Under the pieces are notes generated by a model that saw nothing but the letters and a program-made list of their open reading frames with translations, searched no databases and was not told the DNA's origin. Below, piece after piece: positions 11,604 through 22,582 of a stretch of 27,340 nucleotides of DNA. Where the stretch lies: NCBI GenBank assembly GCA_013365365.1, contig JABVXU010000664.1, positions 1 through 27,340 of the forward strand, read 5' to 3'. The position numbers and the translations under genes are program-made. Each line of letters begins with the position of its first letter. Position 1 is the stretch's first letter. Origin of the DNA: Cruorifilaria tuberocauda (taxonomy: Eukaryota; Nematoda; Chromadorea; Rhabditida; Onchocercidae).

Positions 11604-13585
11604 ATGCTGACCGGTAGCGTGAGTGAGGATATACCGCAGCGTGACCTTCATGAACCAGTCATTGACGATTTCTGCTTCATGCAGCCTCCATATGGAACAG
11701 TGAGTAATTTGTGTAATTGCAACGAGATTTATATTTTTCGATTGCACTTCATGAAACTTGATTATATATATATATATATATATAGTTAGCCTATTCTAGT
11801 TATTGTTATCACTGTATTAGGAAGTACTAGAAATTAATGTATTGATTAAGGATGTCATGGTACTTGCTGGCATCAAGTGCAAGTTTAGAAGTCTCCAAAA
11901 CGAGAGAGTTTACGACGTTTGAAATCTCCGTTGTAGTTCGTTTGCTCATACAATATCATATTTCATACTTTCATAATCTAGAGTTTTTCATCACTTTTGT
12001 CAGTGCAAAGGAAGTGAAGAGAAACATTTTGCGACCCAAATGTACGAAATGCACATATCTACTTTTTTAAATATTTTGATATAGAATTAACGTAAGAGCG
12101 GGCTTCATCTTGTTAAATTCCTATGCTTTTAGCCTGCTGAATTTGTCGAATCACACTTCGGAAAACATTCTGGTGCAAAGAACTTGCAGTTTTTGAAAGG
12201 AACTACGACACTTGCATTCATCTATGAACCAAAAACACTGGCAGATAAAGGAGGGATTATAATTGCTGCGGATTCGCGTGCATCTGCAGGAGAATATATA
12301 TGTTAGCTTATTTCATCCAAATTCATTTCCACTCATTCTTGATGAAAATCTAAAAATTTTCTTAATCCTCTAACATATTAGGGTCTAGAGTTTGTTATAA
12401 ATTGAAATTTTTTTTAGCATCGAAAAGTGTTATGAAGATATTAGATATCGGTGATCGAATGGTAGCAACTTTGGCTGGCGGCGCTGCTGACTGTCAATTT
12501 TGGACACGTATTGTTGCTAAATATTGCGCGTTAGTTTACAGAGTTATTGTAGTCCTCTTTCTTTTCTTTCATATTCTTATTTGACGCATTTTTTAGACTA
12601 TATGAGCTTCGAGAAAAGACAGAAATCACAGTAGCTGCCGCAAGCAAATATTTCCAGAATGTTTTATATTCTTATCGAAATCACGGACTGTCAGTTGTGA
12701 GTGTTTTGTTTCTTACGGATTAATTTTTTATGTAGATCCTACGAGCTCCATGTTTTTTCTGCTTTTCGTTTTGTTGATTGCTAAATATATATGTTAGAAT
12801 TTGAAAACTCGAGAGAACCTGATTCGTTAATTCATACTATTTTATTCTTTGCGATCCTTGTAACATCATCCCTCTTCGAAAGATATTAATTACAAAATTA
12901 TGAAGACAAATGAGAACAGGAAAAGGTATTTATTCAAAGTCTAACCACTTCTAGGGTTCCATGATTGCTGGATATGACAAGCGTGGTCCTGCAATTTTCA
13001 AAGTCGACAATGAAGGACAGCGCGTTCAATTAAGATTGTGTAGTATAGGTTCAGGTTCGCTGAGGTGTGTTTTGAAAATATTCGAATTTTTAAAACTATT
13101 TTCATCCTTTGCTGAAAAACGAAGAATTTTTTGTACTTTTAAACTTGAATAAAGAAATGTTTGCAGAAGTATACGATGAAAGTGAAAAAGTTAGAGTAGA
13201 AATATGTGTAAGTCATTACAACTTATTCGATTCATTTCAGTGCTTATGGCATTCTAGATAATTTCTACCAACCTAAAATGACAGATGAAGAAGCATACAG
13301 ACTAGGTCGACGAGCAATAATGCACGCTACTTATCGTGATGTTGGTTCTGGCGGTGTTTGCAACAGTTAGTTTTTTTACCAAAGTTTCATATCTCTAGTT
13401 TAATGGTGTTATATCTTAATACTACACTTCTCTTATGTTTGAAACAGTATTTATTTCTTACAGTGGTACACATTTCTCCGACCGAGAAAATACGCTTTCC
13501 ACCACTTGACGTTTCACAGCTTTACTACGAATTTGCCAGTGAACTGGGACGAGATATTGTTTACGAACCTGAAATAGAAACATAG
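11604..13585 (+). CDS. pbs-5: 20S proteasome subunit beta type-5 (7 exons)
   Basis: This is the chymotrypsin-like catalytic subunit of the 20S proteasome core, acting in cytosol and nucleus. Exons 11604-11699, 12133-12301, 12418-12529, 12597-12696, 12955-13064, 13241-13365 and 13464-13585 join in phase to 277 aa. Residues 1-55 are the propeptide, cleaved after Gly55 in LKGTTTLAF to expose the catalytic Thr56. The active-site Asp is Asp79 ([12 protein letters not shown]) and the Lys is Lys95 (SKSVMK). The [46 protein letters not shown] and [11 protein letters not shown] blocks are typical of beta-5. Between Thr1 and the Asp there are seven extra residues relative to vertebrate beta-5, as I recall for the nematode protein. 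All catalytic residues are present. Intron 1 (11700-12132) carries a TA microsatellite, and intron 5 contains a possible poison exon. A start at 11502 would add 34 residues and is less likely because it lies before the acceptor. A possible second cistron follows after 69 nt. Confidence 0.95.
11763..11784 (+). repeat. (TA)11 microsatellite
   Basis: Eleven TA dinucleotides in a row in intron 1 of pbs-5. Such tracts are usually length-polymorphic and could serve as a marker. Confidence 0.9.
13167..13207 (+). other. Possible 41-nt poison exon in pbs-5 intron 5
   Basis: Inside the intron between pbs-5 exons 5 and 6 there is a good acceptor (TTTGCAG, ending 13166) and a consensus donor (GTAAGT, from 13208) that bracket 41 nt. 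Joined to exon 5 in phase, the frame meets TGA at its fifth codon, and 41 nt would also shift the downstream frame. Inclusion would therefore give a truncated mRNA likely removed by nonsense-mediated decay. Whether the exon is used is unknown. Confidence 0.35.
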
Positions 13586-13654
13586 ATTTTTAGAAGTATT
13601 TCATGGCACATTTTGTTGAAGTTTTTCTTTTATGTAAATGAAATTTTCATACAG

Positions 13655-14547
13655 AGTCTACCTTTCCATTTTCTGCTTTCAAGACTGCATTTGGAACTTT
13701 CACATGGTTGAGGATTTTGAAAACTGAAGTCAATCTGGAGATGCTCGAAAATGAATTATACTTTCTTAGGACTTTTTGGATTGTTAGAAAGCTGATGTTT
13801 AGCATCGAAAAGGACATATATTTGATAACAAAAGCAGTAACTGAGCTTAGTGAGAGTTTAATATTACTAAAAAACTTATTAAAAAAACTTCGACCTATTT
13901 TCAACTCAGTGATTTCAGTATAATCTAGTAAAATCCTAAAATAAGACTACTTAAAACTCCCAAAAGCTGTTTAAAATAAGTGCTTCAAATATTTTTGAAC
14001 ATCATTTAAATGTTCAAGGTGGCTGACAGCAAAAAATGCAACTTCTAAAACAGCTTAGAAAAGCGTATCATTATGACATCCTGCAAAAAGAGCTACTAAT
14101 ATTGAGACTGAGAAATCTGAACCTTGAAGATTTACAAATAAATTTCCATACCGTAAGAATTAAAGAGATTATCTATCTATAATTTTTAAATTTTGCATTT
14201 AACTACCTCAGCTTTCGATTTTTTATATCATTTCCTGGATTTATCGTTTGAATAGAAATAACACGTCCACATTAGTGGAATGTAAACATTAATGAAATTT
14301 GTCAGCTTACAATATATGTGCATTGTATAAACACTAGACACAGATCCAGAACATTCGTTTAAAAAAATTTATTGGCAGATTTTGCTACGTTCATTTGTCT
14401 TGCTGGATGTTTCATTTATGGCTTATAAGGTGCCATTGTATCCTTTGATGCTTCCAGTACTCGCTTTCCTATTATAAGCAGAAGATAACCTATAGTAGAA
14501 ACATTCTTAATAATGAGATATTGGATCATTCTGTATGTCTGCAATAG
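13655..14547 (+). CDS. Tentative small helical protein, possible operon partner of pbs-5
   Basis: An acceptor ACAG ends at 13654, only 69 nt after the pbs-5 stop, and I see no AATAAA between them; this is typical operon spacing in nematodes. After it the frame stays open from 13655. The first in-frame ATG is 13741. In-phase exons 13741-13908, 14030-14152 (after TGACAG), 14379-14429 (after TTGGCAG) and 14482-14547 (after AAGCAG) end at TAG and give about 135 aa. Every junction is phase 0 and one intron is 52 nt. The product is rich in Leu, Lys and Glu with heptad-like spacing and looks helical or coiled-coil. I do not recognise it. Weak points are a short out-of-frame ATG frame at 13704-13727 ahead of the start, an alternative first donor at 13918, and the lack of a conserved motif. 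An AATAAA at 14863-14868 could end the transcript. It could be a real fast-evolving gene or a chance chain of open frames. Confidence 0.36.
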
Positions 14548-15118
14548 CTATGAGTTTTGAAAAAAGTTATTTCAAAAGCCTTTATCCATGAATTTGTGTA
14601 TCAATAAGTCTGATCAGAATAACATTTAACCCATTGAAAGATGCCCTAGCAACAAATTCATAATACACATGATTCAAATGATTGAATTTACAAAACACTC
14701 ACTTTGCCACTTTGCGAACATGGAGTATGATAAGCAGCGAACATGTCTAGTACTAAGAAATCATTATTAGAAAAGATCAGGATAAAGCAACTGCTTGATT
14801 AAACTTTACATATTGAAAAGTCAAGGTAATAAGAACTGAAAGAATTAAGCTCATAAAATCACAATAAACAGACGGTCAGAACAGTCGTTGAGCATAAAAG
14901 GCAAAGGAATGACAATATCATGTACATATGTCAAAAAATTAAGAAATAGTAAAAATAAGACTATCTAGATTTCAAAAGTTAACGTTATTAAGTGGAAAAA
15001 CTGTTTATGGCATCATAATTTCGTTTTCCTTCATGCTGAATATTCCCATTTTTTTTTCGGTGGGGAACGATATCCACAGCTTCATCTTCTAATTTCCGAA
15101 TTGGTTTCATCAGTTCAT
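14548..15118. other. Convergent intergenic / 3' UTR region
   Basis: This lies between the tentative plus-strand cistron and the 3' end of the minus-strand Myb gene, so it should hold both 3' UTRs. A plus-strand AATAAA is at 14863-14868. No further gene or structured RNA is evident. Confidence 0.5.
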
Positions 15119-18100
15119 TTAGCGCTGGTGAAACAGAGTTTCTTCGAGCAGAAACAGAGTTTTCCCTTTTTCGTTGTTTTGATCTTCCCTTATTATTTGC
15201 TTCCTTTTTTTAAAGGGGCTCATGCCCAATGAGCGAAAAGCACTAAAATCAACATCTGAACCAAACTGCCTTGTCTCTTCGGTAATTTTAGCAAATCTGC
15301 CAGAATAATCCATGCAATCCGTTTCACTACCTTCACCATAATTTCCCTAAATCTTTTTACTTTATTAAGTCCATAATGACTGCAGCAGCCTTCATTACAT
15401 TTCGTTTCTTGCATTCTGAAACCTCCTCACAATCTTTTGATACTTCTTGGTTAATTTCGATTTTTGCTTATCTTCCAGAATGGAAATCATTTTCTCAATC
15501 AATCCTTGCAGTGATTCCAGTTTTTCATTCTTTTCCATTATTTTCCTTAATTTCTTCCTGAATTTTCGTTGCCGCTGCTCATCAAACAATAGAATCCGAG
15601 ACTCGATAAGGTTTTTTAATTTCTCTATGAAGTGTTCGACATAAATATTGACGGGAACTGAAGGCTCCTCATTTCTTACAGATTCCTCACTATTCATGTT
15701 ATTTACTTCTAGACCACCAACATATGGTATGAAATCTTTTCGTTCATCCTTAGAAACTTTATTAGATGATGATGAATAAGAAAATAAGTCATTCTCATGG
15801 CCATTCATAACAATGGCATTAGTCAAAACATTTTCATACTTCTTTTCCAGTTTTTTTAAAACAAGTTCTCTTATATGCTTCATACTATAGTGCCATTTCC
15901 TATTGCTTTCATCCAGATGTTTCAAGTATTCAATGAGGATAGTAATCCAATCTAAAAGTTGAAATTTTTTTTTTAATTGAAAGCATCTAGAATCCGTACA
16001 CGATTGCTTAAGTGATAGATATTCAATTTTGTGAACTAATGGCAAAAATTATGCTCTATCAAAACCGACTTTTGAAGAAAGATAAGTATGCAAAGAACAA
16101 TTTCTTCCAACGTTTACAGATGAAGTTTCAAGAACAATTAAAATCACTAACCAATACAGGTGATATTTCTAAGATCCACTGCCTCTAGAGATTTTCTAAA
16201 ATTTGAAATATGAATGTATAACATTCTTTTCAGAAATTCAGCTTCCGTTAGACCACTCGTGGAATAGCCAATTAAATTTTCCTCTTCGATTCTATAATGT
16301 TTTATATCATGGAACGACAGTAGTACTATCATACATAGGTTTCTATTACTGCTGGCCTTTTTTCATTCGCAGTACTTAACTAACTCATCTTAAAATATGA
16401 ATATTTACTAGCATATATTTTTGATTCATTAGCTAAAATATAATAGAAGAATCCTTTATGCAAGCTCTAAAGTTTAGTCGCTTATGATAGCATTCTGTTA
16501 GTTTTCAGTGACACTATTGACTTCTTATTAAAGCACTAAGAATAACTGAAAATTGTACCTTTTCTGTAATTGTTTAATATCAATACGATAAAGGAACATT
16601 GGTTCTTGCTCTAAAAACAAATTTAGAGCACGTGTGTATTCACCAATACTTATTAAAGGAAGTTTTGGCATACAAAAATCTGTAGCTTTTTCTGTATCTC
16701 CATTAAATCTTTTGCAGGCTGCACGCAATCTTTTGACCTCTTTCGACCTGCAATAAAAACTAAAACTCATACTATAAGCACAGGATTCTAAATAATTGCT
16801 CAGATCTTTTCGCAGTATAGAAAGAATATCGGGATACAGCAAAACATAATGAAATGCTTAAGCTCAATCGTACTTCACAATTTAAACAGTCTTCGCTCCT
16901 GTGTCGAAATGATATAAATGATGACCACTAAAGAAAGGTCAAGCAGAGGTTGAAATTTAATATTACTTCATTTTAAATAATAGAATCTTCCAAAAAAATT
17001 AGCTCGCATACCAAAAATTCTTTATTACGGGAACAGAACGCAACAGCTTCCAAGTAAGTGAAAGCCACGGTAAATACGACATAGCCTTTTCTTGATCTTG
17101 GAGCATTGCAAAATCAGCCACATTCCAATTTTCTTTTTCTGGTAACATCTCTTCTAATTCCAATGGACAATTGTGAGGACGCAACCACTTAGTGATAAAA
17201 CCTTCAAAAAATAAGGTTATTTCTTGGCTAAACACTTGAAGAAGTAATCAGAGAGTTATAATTACAAGCAATTCTTCATGACTGATTTAAGAAAAAAGAA
17301 TGATGGTAGACCGATATGTAAGCAGCAGTTTTGCGAAGCCTCAGTAATCAAGAAATATAAGCAATCTCGATATGCTTTTGTAAAATTTATACAGAAATAA
17401 CGAAACTTGTATTACCATAAAGAACTTGTCGTGTACTATCAGCCAATTCAATATCACAGTTATTAAAATCATATGGTTTTTCTGTTCTTCTTCTCAATAT
17501 ATTAATTCGATAATCTATTTCGGCCTTTGGTCGCTCCAAGCGAATACTTATAGCCCGAGAGGTACAACCCTCAGCATACATTTTCTCGAATTGTTTCTCG
17601 AGTTCATCATTCCAATCTGGCCTTTACATGAAAATTAGATTCCTTTGAGAAAAGCACTGTTCACAAAAACGACAATCGTATGAAAGAAATTTTCAAATCT
17701 ATTTCATATTGTAATTTGAAAGAGATTTTTTGTCATTTAACCAAAACCAATTCTTCAATTCCACAATCAATGCTGCAAATTAATAGATTTTCATAAGAAG
17801 AAATTCATTGGACATTTATATCTTTTTATAATGCTTATCTTCAAAAACACCAATATCTTATCAACACTGAAGATCAGATTGGCAAATAAGAATGCAATAA
17901 ATACCTGATTTTTTCTCCTGGATGGTACATTATTACCATTCTACTGATTACCTGTCGCCCTGTTCGATTATTGAATCCTCTGCCTGAGAAATTGATAATG
18001 GATGATGATAATATTTAAAATGACATGAGCAACATTATTAAAGCAGTAACGTGCTCAGTTTTTTCCGATGAAAAACCACTGTGTGAGAAATCACTTACAC

Positions 18101-18880
18101 ATTTCCGGGACAAAATTAGTTTTATTTTGAAATATTAACAAATTAGTCCGTTCATCTCGGCTCATTTCTTTGCTGTAGCCACCTGCAAACTCATAAGCTC
18201 GACTGAAGTCGATATTATTTGCCGTTGCATATTTCTCCCAGTTCTAAAAAAATGTAATAATTTTCCAGAAGTGTCCCAAATATAAAAATAAAAAATCTTT
18301 AGCATGTCAAAATCGCAATCATAAACAAATAAAAAAAATACTATCTTAAACATGGTCTTCGAAAAATGCGCAAAATCAAAGAGAGAGATCAAACCTTTTT
18401 AAGCTGCTTATTTTCTTCACCTGAAAACTGCCCTGTTTTCAATTCGATCCCTTAAAAAGAATGAAAATTTCAAAAAATCATCGAGGACGAAATGTCGTAG
18501 AATATATATTTGGAAATCAACTGCGCGAGATACAATAATATTAAATGTACCATTTCTTTAGCATGCAAAATCACTAATTTGGACATTTTTCACCACTCCT
18601 CGCATTACCAAGTAAAAATGAGTGAAGGAAGACGAACCACAGTGCTTGATCCGCTGCAAATGAATGGATTTTAATGCATACCGTCTCAAATGATAAAACG
18701 GAATGCCCTGCTTCGTCAGCACACCTGTCGCTGGCATCAATTCCTTCGTACGAAGGAGGCAGTCGTCGTCAGACGCCATCTTCCCGATCACCTGATACTT
18801 CCTCAATCTTACAGTATAAATTATTTCCTTTAACAATCGCCTTGCGCGTTCCTTCCACTCATTTTTAAATTTGCAATCCA
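15119..18880 (-). CDS. Myb/SANT DNA-binding protein of the Reb1/TTF1 type (10 exons, 5' end unresolved)
   Basis: Minus-strand exons 18880-18575, 18450-18395, 18243-18099, 17983-17905, 17621-17416, 17234-17012, 16747-16559, 16348-16152, 16035-15431 and 15346-15119 join in phase to 743 aa, ending at TAA. Counting from the first complete codon at 18878, residues 106-126 (KTGQFSGEENKQLKKNWEKY), 167-185 (MCRGFNNRTGRQVISRM...) and 195-237 (PDWNDELEKQFEKMY...) have the order and spacing of the Myb region of Reb1/TTF1/DMTF1-type proteins, which bind rDNA or promoter sites. The second Myb helix lacks the usual middle tryptophan (Thr215 region). Later residues 264-400 are Trp-rich; about 560-668 are highly charged with a predicted coiled coil; the tail is basic. 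It should be nuclear or nucleolar. The first exon starts after an acceptor with no in-frame ATG before residue 36, so an upstream exon probably exists. Least certain are the donor at 18574, the acceptor at 16349 (poor pyrimidine tract) and the exon 5-6 join. The family call is moderate; a Pol I termination role is inference. Confidence 0.72.
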
Positions 18881-19624
18881 CTGTTTGTCAGACAATTACA
18901 AATAAAAATAGCACTGTAATTATGAGATAACAGAGATTAAAAGATATCGTAAGAGTTATTGCATATTAAAAAGACTTTAGATGAAGAAAGAGGGTCGTTG
19001 CTGATAACGAAGATTACTATTTAAGAAGAGAAACAGCTAATAAAACTAATCTAGAAATACAGTATCTAATGATTGAGAAAAAGCTGAATTTGACAAATTT
19101 CTCAGTCCCCTCCCACTCAATAGCGAACCACTCCATCATCGTTACATAAATCTGACGAGTGTATTATGAAATTCTACGTTTTGTGAGAAGTTTAGGCTGG
19201 ACGAATGGGCGATGCATGGGTTCTACTTTATTTTCTTGTTGCGTGCTTCCACTCAGTATTCGTACGGGTTTTTCGGACATATAGAGACAGTCTCGTTTCC
19301 GGATATCTAATTTTATAAGGAGAGGAAAGGAGGTCATGTTCTTTGATTCTATTTGTGTCTGGGGTTCTTAAGGAATGGATTTAATGGAATTGGCTGCTGC
19401 TTTGATTTTAACTTGATTTTACACTGCATTCTGTGACATGATTTTATATGACTAGATAAAATTATGATTCTTTCGTTTCCGTCTCTTCGTTTTTACTGTA
19501 TTTCTTCAAAGATAGAGACTTTGCTGTACCATGAATCCATTTCATGAAAATTTTTCCTTTTGTATGTACGACATTTCTTTTGTTCCCATTGTTTTAAGTC
19601 AAAAGCTCTTTCAAATCTGCTTCA
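18881..19624. other. Divergent promoter region between the Myb gene and fibrillarin
   Basis: About 0.76 kb separates the first supported exon of the minus-strand Myb gene from the fibrillarin ATG. It is less AT-rich near 19080-19350 than typical intergenic DNA in this window. TATAAGG occurs at about 19315, but its role is unproven. On the minus strand an ATG at about 19142 opens a 40-codon frame starting MMEWFAIEWEG that could be the missing 5' exon of the Myb gene, although no donor fits convincingly. Confidence 0.5.
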
Positions 19625-19625
19625 G

Positions 19626-19631
19626 TTTCAG
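19626..19631 (+). promoter_or_regulatory. Likely spliced-leader acceptor of fibrillarin
   Basis: TTTCAG ends at 19631, 12 nt before the ATG at 19644, with a second TTCAG just upstream ending at 19625. These tandem acceptors fit a trans-spliced mRNA with a very short 5' UTR. Confidence 0.6.
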
Positions 19632-19643
19632 AAAGACTGTGAA

Positions 19644-22270
19644 ATGGGATATCCGGCTCATACGCCGAGAGGAGGCGCAATTACCAGTGAGTTTTTATGC
19701 ATTCAGTTTGCTACTCATTCGAGCAATGGCGGATTCATAGTTTGATTTTTTTGCTGTTTAGTTACTATTGTGTTTCTTGTACCTCATTTTCTCAGTATTT
19801 TTAGATGGAGCTGCCTTTCGAGGTTCGCCGAGAGGTGGCAGTGGCGGATTTCGAGGATTGTCAAGAGGAGGTGGATTTCGTGGATCACCTCGAGGAGGAG
19901 GTGACGATTTCCCACATATTCTTCTTTGAGACCAAGATCTTGATTGTTGTACATTAGATCATGAATAAATTGCATATGCGGAGGTATTGTGTGATATGTG
20001 GAGTTTCAGGTCGAGGTGGTTTTGGTGACAAAAATGGCGTTGCAATGGGGAGTTTTGGCGATAGGAGAAGCAGCAGTGGGAGAGGTTTCCGCGGTGGGGG
20101 TGGTGACGGTCGCGGAGGGTTCGTTTGCTTTCCTTAAAATTTTTTGGTAGCCTATATTCATGATGGTTAGTTACACGCATTTCTAAGAGCTTAAATATAA
20201 AATTTTTGCTTTCTTTTATCAATTTCCAAACTCTTATATTATTAATAATAGTTATTCAGTTCGAAATTAACTTTAAATTGAAGAATGTTTGGTCATTTCC
20301 TCATTTATAGAGGGAGAGGACGATCACCACGTGGTCGTGGAAGCCCTCGAGGAGGAGGACGAGGCGTAGGAATGCGGGGCGGTAGAAAGGTCATTATCGA
20401 GCCACATCGGCATGAAGGTTATTGTCATCCATACTTTACTTTACTCGTTCCATTTTATATAGCCAACATTTTATCAGCGGAACATTTATTACGCGGAATC
20501 CAATCATTCATAAGATTTTTACACTAAGATTCATTTATCTTTAATTCCTCATTTTTACTCACTTCATCTGAGAACGTACATTTTCCATAATAAATTAGTT
20601 TATTTGATATAAAACCCGTTCATTTGATGTGAAAACTGATCTGTTTGAGATCGAAGTTTTTTTTTGAATTGCCACATTCAGTTTTATGCATTTTTCAAAT
20701 GCAGGTGTTTTCATCGTGAAAGGCAAGGAGGATGCGTTGGGCACGCGTAATTTAGTTGTTGGTGAATCAGTATATGGTGAAAAAAGGGTATCTGTTGAAA
20801 ATGATGACAAAGAGAAGGTTGAATATCGAATTTGGAATCCATTTCGATCGAAATTGGCAGCTTCAATACTCGGTGGTTTGGATGACATACATATGAAGCC
20901 GGGATCAAAACTTCTTTATTTAGGTGCTGCATCGGGCACCACGGTATCACACTGCTCTGATATTGTTGGCCCGGTAAGTTGTTGCATTCTTTTCTGTGTT
21001 TCGAATTATTACTGTCAAGTGAATTAACTTTAGGATTATTTAAAAAATTTTTTTTCATAGGATGGTTTGGTTTATGCCGTGGAATTTTCTCATAGATCCG
21101 GTCGGGATTTGCTGAACATAGCGAAAAAGAGGCCTAATATCATTCCCATTGTAGACGATGCTCGTCATCCTCAAAAATACAGAATGCTTATTGGTACGTG
21201 GATTTACATTTTCGTACATTTTAGTTTTTTAGATTTTGTTATTGTGTTGAGGTGCTGACTTTTATTATCAGTTAGAATCTTACAGGAGTGGTAGATACAA
21301 TATTTGCTGATGTAGCCCAACCTGATCAAGCTAGAATTGTTGCTATAAATGCGCACCATTTTTTGAAGAGTGGCGGTCATGTTGTAATCTCAATTAAGGT
21401 TTGTTTACTGTCGCTTTCGTGGTTTTTTTACTTCGAAAATCTAAGTCTTAAAGAGAAAATTATTTTCTAAAACAGCTACAATTACTATATATCACGGGAC
21501 ATATTTATATTTGAGGTGTATATATATTTATGTACACGTAATGTATATATTCCTTGCTTTACTCTGCATTTAATTTTCGTTCCCAACTCATGTTATCTTT
21601 AGTAAGTCTTTGAAAAATCTTCAATGTTTTGAAGATTCTAAGAAATCTAAGTCACCAACTCCATCTACGATACTATGTGCATATCAATTGAATCCAGAAC
21701 TTCATGTAGATGAACCGATCTCATTTTTAGAAATGCTATAAAAGTATTTCGAACATCTTCGGATTAAATTTTAGCTTCTGTGGAATAGATATTAAGTACT
21801 AGATTAATAAAAGTTAGGTTTATATATTTTTCTGTGAAGAGGATCAAAGAAACTGCAATTAAATACATACATAACAAAGCATAATAAATGGGTAGGCAGA
21901 TATTTTGCCAATTAGTTATGATTGCGTACACTATTTTTTTCTTACTTTCGGAGCTGCAAACTTTCCACTTGTTTTTATAAATCAGATGTTTTCATTTTTT
22001 AAAAATACGAGTTAAGCATTTGTGATAGTATCCCACACACTAAGTATATTTTTCAATTTTTATCGACTAAAAATATATTGCCTAGTAATTTTTATTTAGG
22101 CGAATTGCATTGACTCAACAGCAGCACCGGAAGCCGTGTTTGCTGGTGAAGTGAATAAACTAAAAGAGGAAAAGTTTAAGCCACGCGAGCAAGTAACGCT
22201 AGAACCATATGAAAGGGATCATGCGGTCGTAGTTGCTGAGTATCGTCCTCTGAAGAAAAAGCAAAGCTAA
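19644..22270 (+). CDS. fib-1: Fibrillarin, rRNA 2'-O-methyltransferase (8 exons)
   Basis: This is the methyltransferase of box C/D snoRNPs; it methylates pre-rRNA 2'-hydroxyls using S-adenosylmethionine in the nucleolus, and also methylates a histone H2A glutamine in other eukaryotes. Exons 19644-19686, 19805-19900, 20010-20118, 20311-20417, 20705-20973, 21061-21193, 21286-21398 and 22100-22270 join in phase to 346 aa. Residues about 17-105 are a Gly/Arg/Ser-rich GAR domain (repeats such as GFRGSPRGG). The catalytic domain starts near [12 protein letters not shown] (119-130). [10 protein letters not shown] holds Lys168, [13 protein letters not shown] (189-201) is the SAM-binding loop, [13 protein letters not shown] follows, ADVAQPDQ holds Asp261, and [17 protein letters not shown] and [12 protein letters not shown] supply the remaining Lys and His, so the K-D-K-H set is complete. 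Ends KKKQS. The GAR domain is spread over four exons; the last intron is 701 nt, long for this gene, with no box C/D snoRNA that I can recognise. Confidence 0.96.
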
Positions 22271-22576
22271 TGCAGAATTTATTATGAAGTTTATATGTTG
22301 TTTCATTTTGCATCTCAAAAAATTTTTCCTCATTTTTGTGTATCATCTGCTCGATGTAATTAAAAACGGAAGTTATTGAAAAAATTCTGATAAAAAACGA
22401 GTTACTTTTTTTTCTCCCATTTGTTGTGGATTCAATGAGATAATAATGATCGTTTTGAATGGTTCGCTTTTTGATGTATAACAAATTCCAATATCTGAGG
22501 ATAAGTGCAAAAGACTTATCTCACTTATTTTTACATGCGAAAAGATTGATTGCTTGTTTCATCTGCTGATGATTTG

Positions 22577-22582
22577 AATAAA
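22577..22582 (+). terminator. Polyadenylation signal AATAAA of fibrillarin
   Basis: AATAAA about 307 nt after the fibrillarin stop, the first clear plus-strand signal there. An earlier non-canonical signal cannot be excluded. Confidence 0.45.

Noticed and set aside
13146..13153. AATAAA inside pbs-5 intron 5 as the polyadenylation signal
   Set aside because: Two conserved coding exons follow it, so it is not the main transcript end.
13647..13904. Minus-strand 85-codon frame opposite the tentative second cistron
   Set aside because: The plus strand offers a matching acceptor, phase-consistent further exons and a stop; the minus frame has none of these.
19784..20222. Minus-strand frames rich in His/Pro over the GAR region
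   Set aside because: They arise from antisense reading of Gly/Arg-rich codons and have no splice or start support.
20595..21058. Minus-strand open frames across fibrillarin exon 5
   Set aside because: They are shadows of the plus-strand catalytic exon, whose frame matches fibrillarin throughout.
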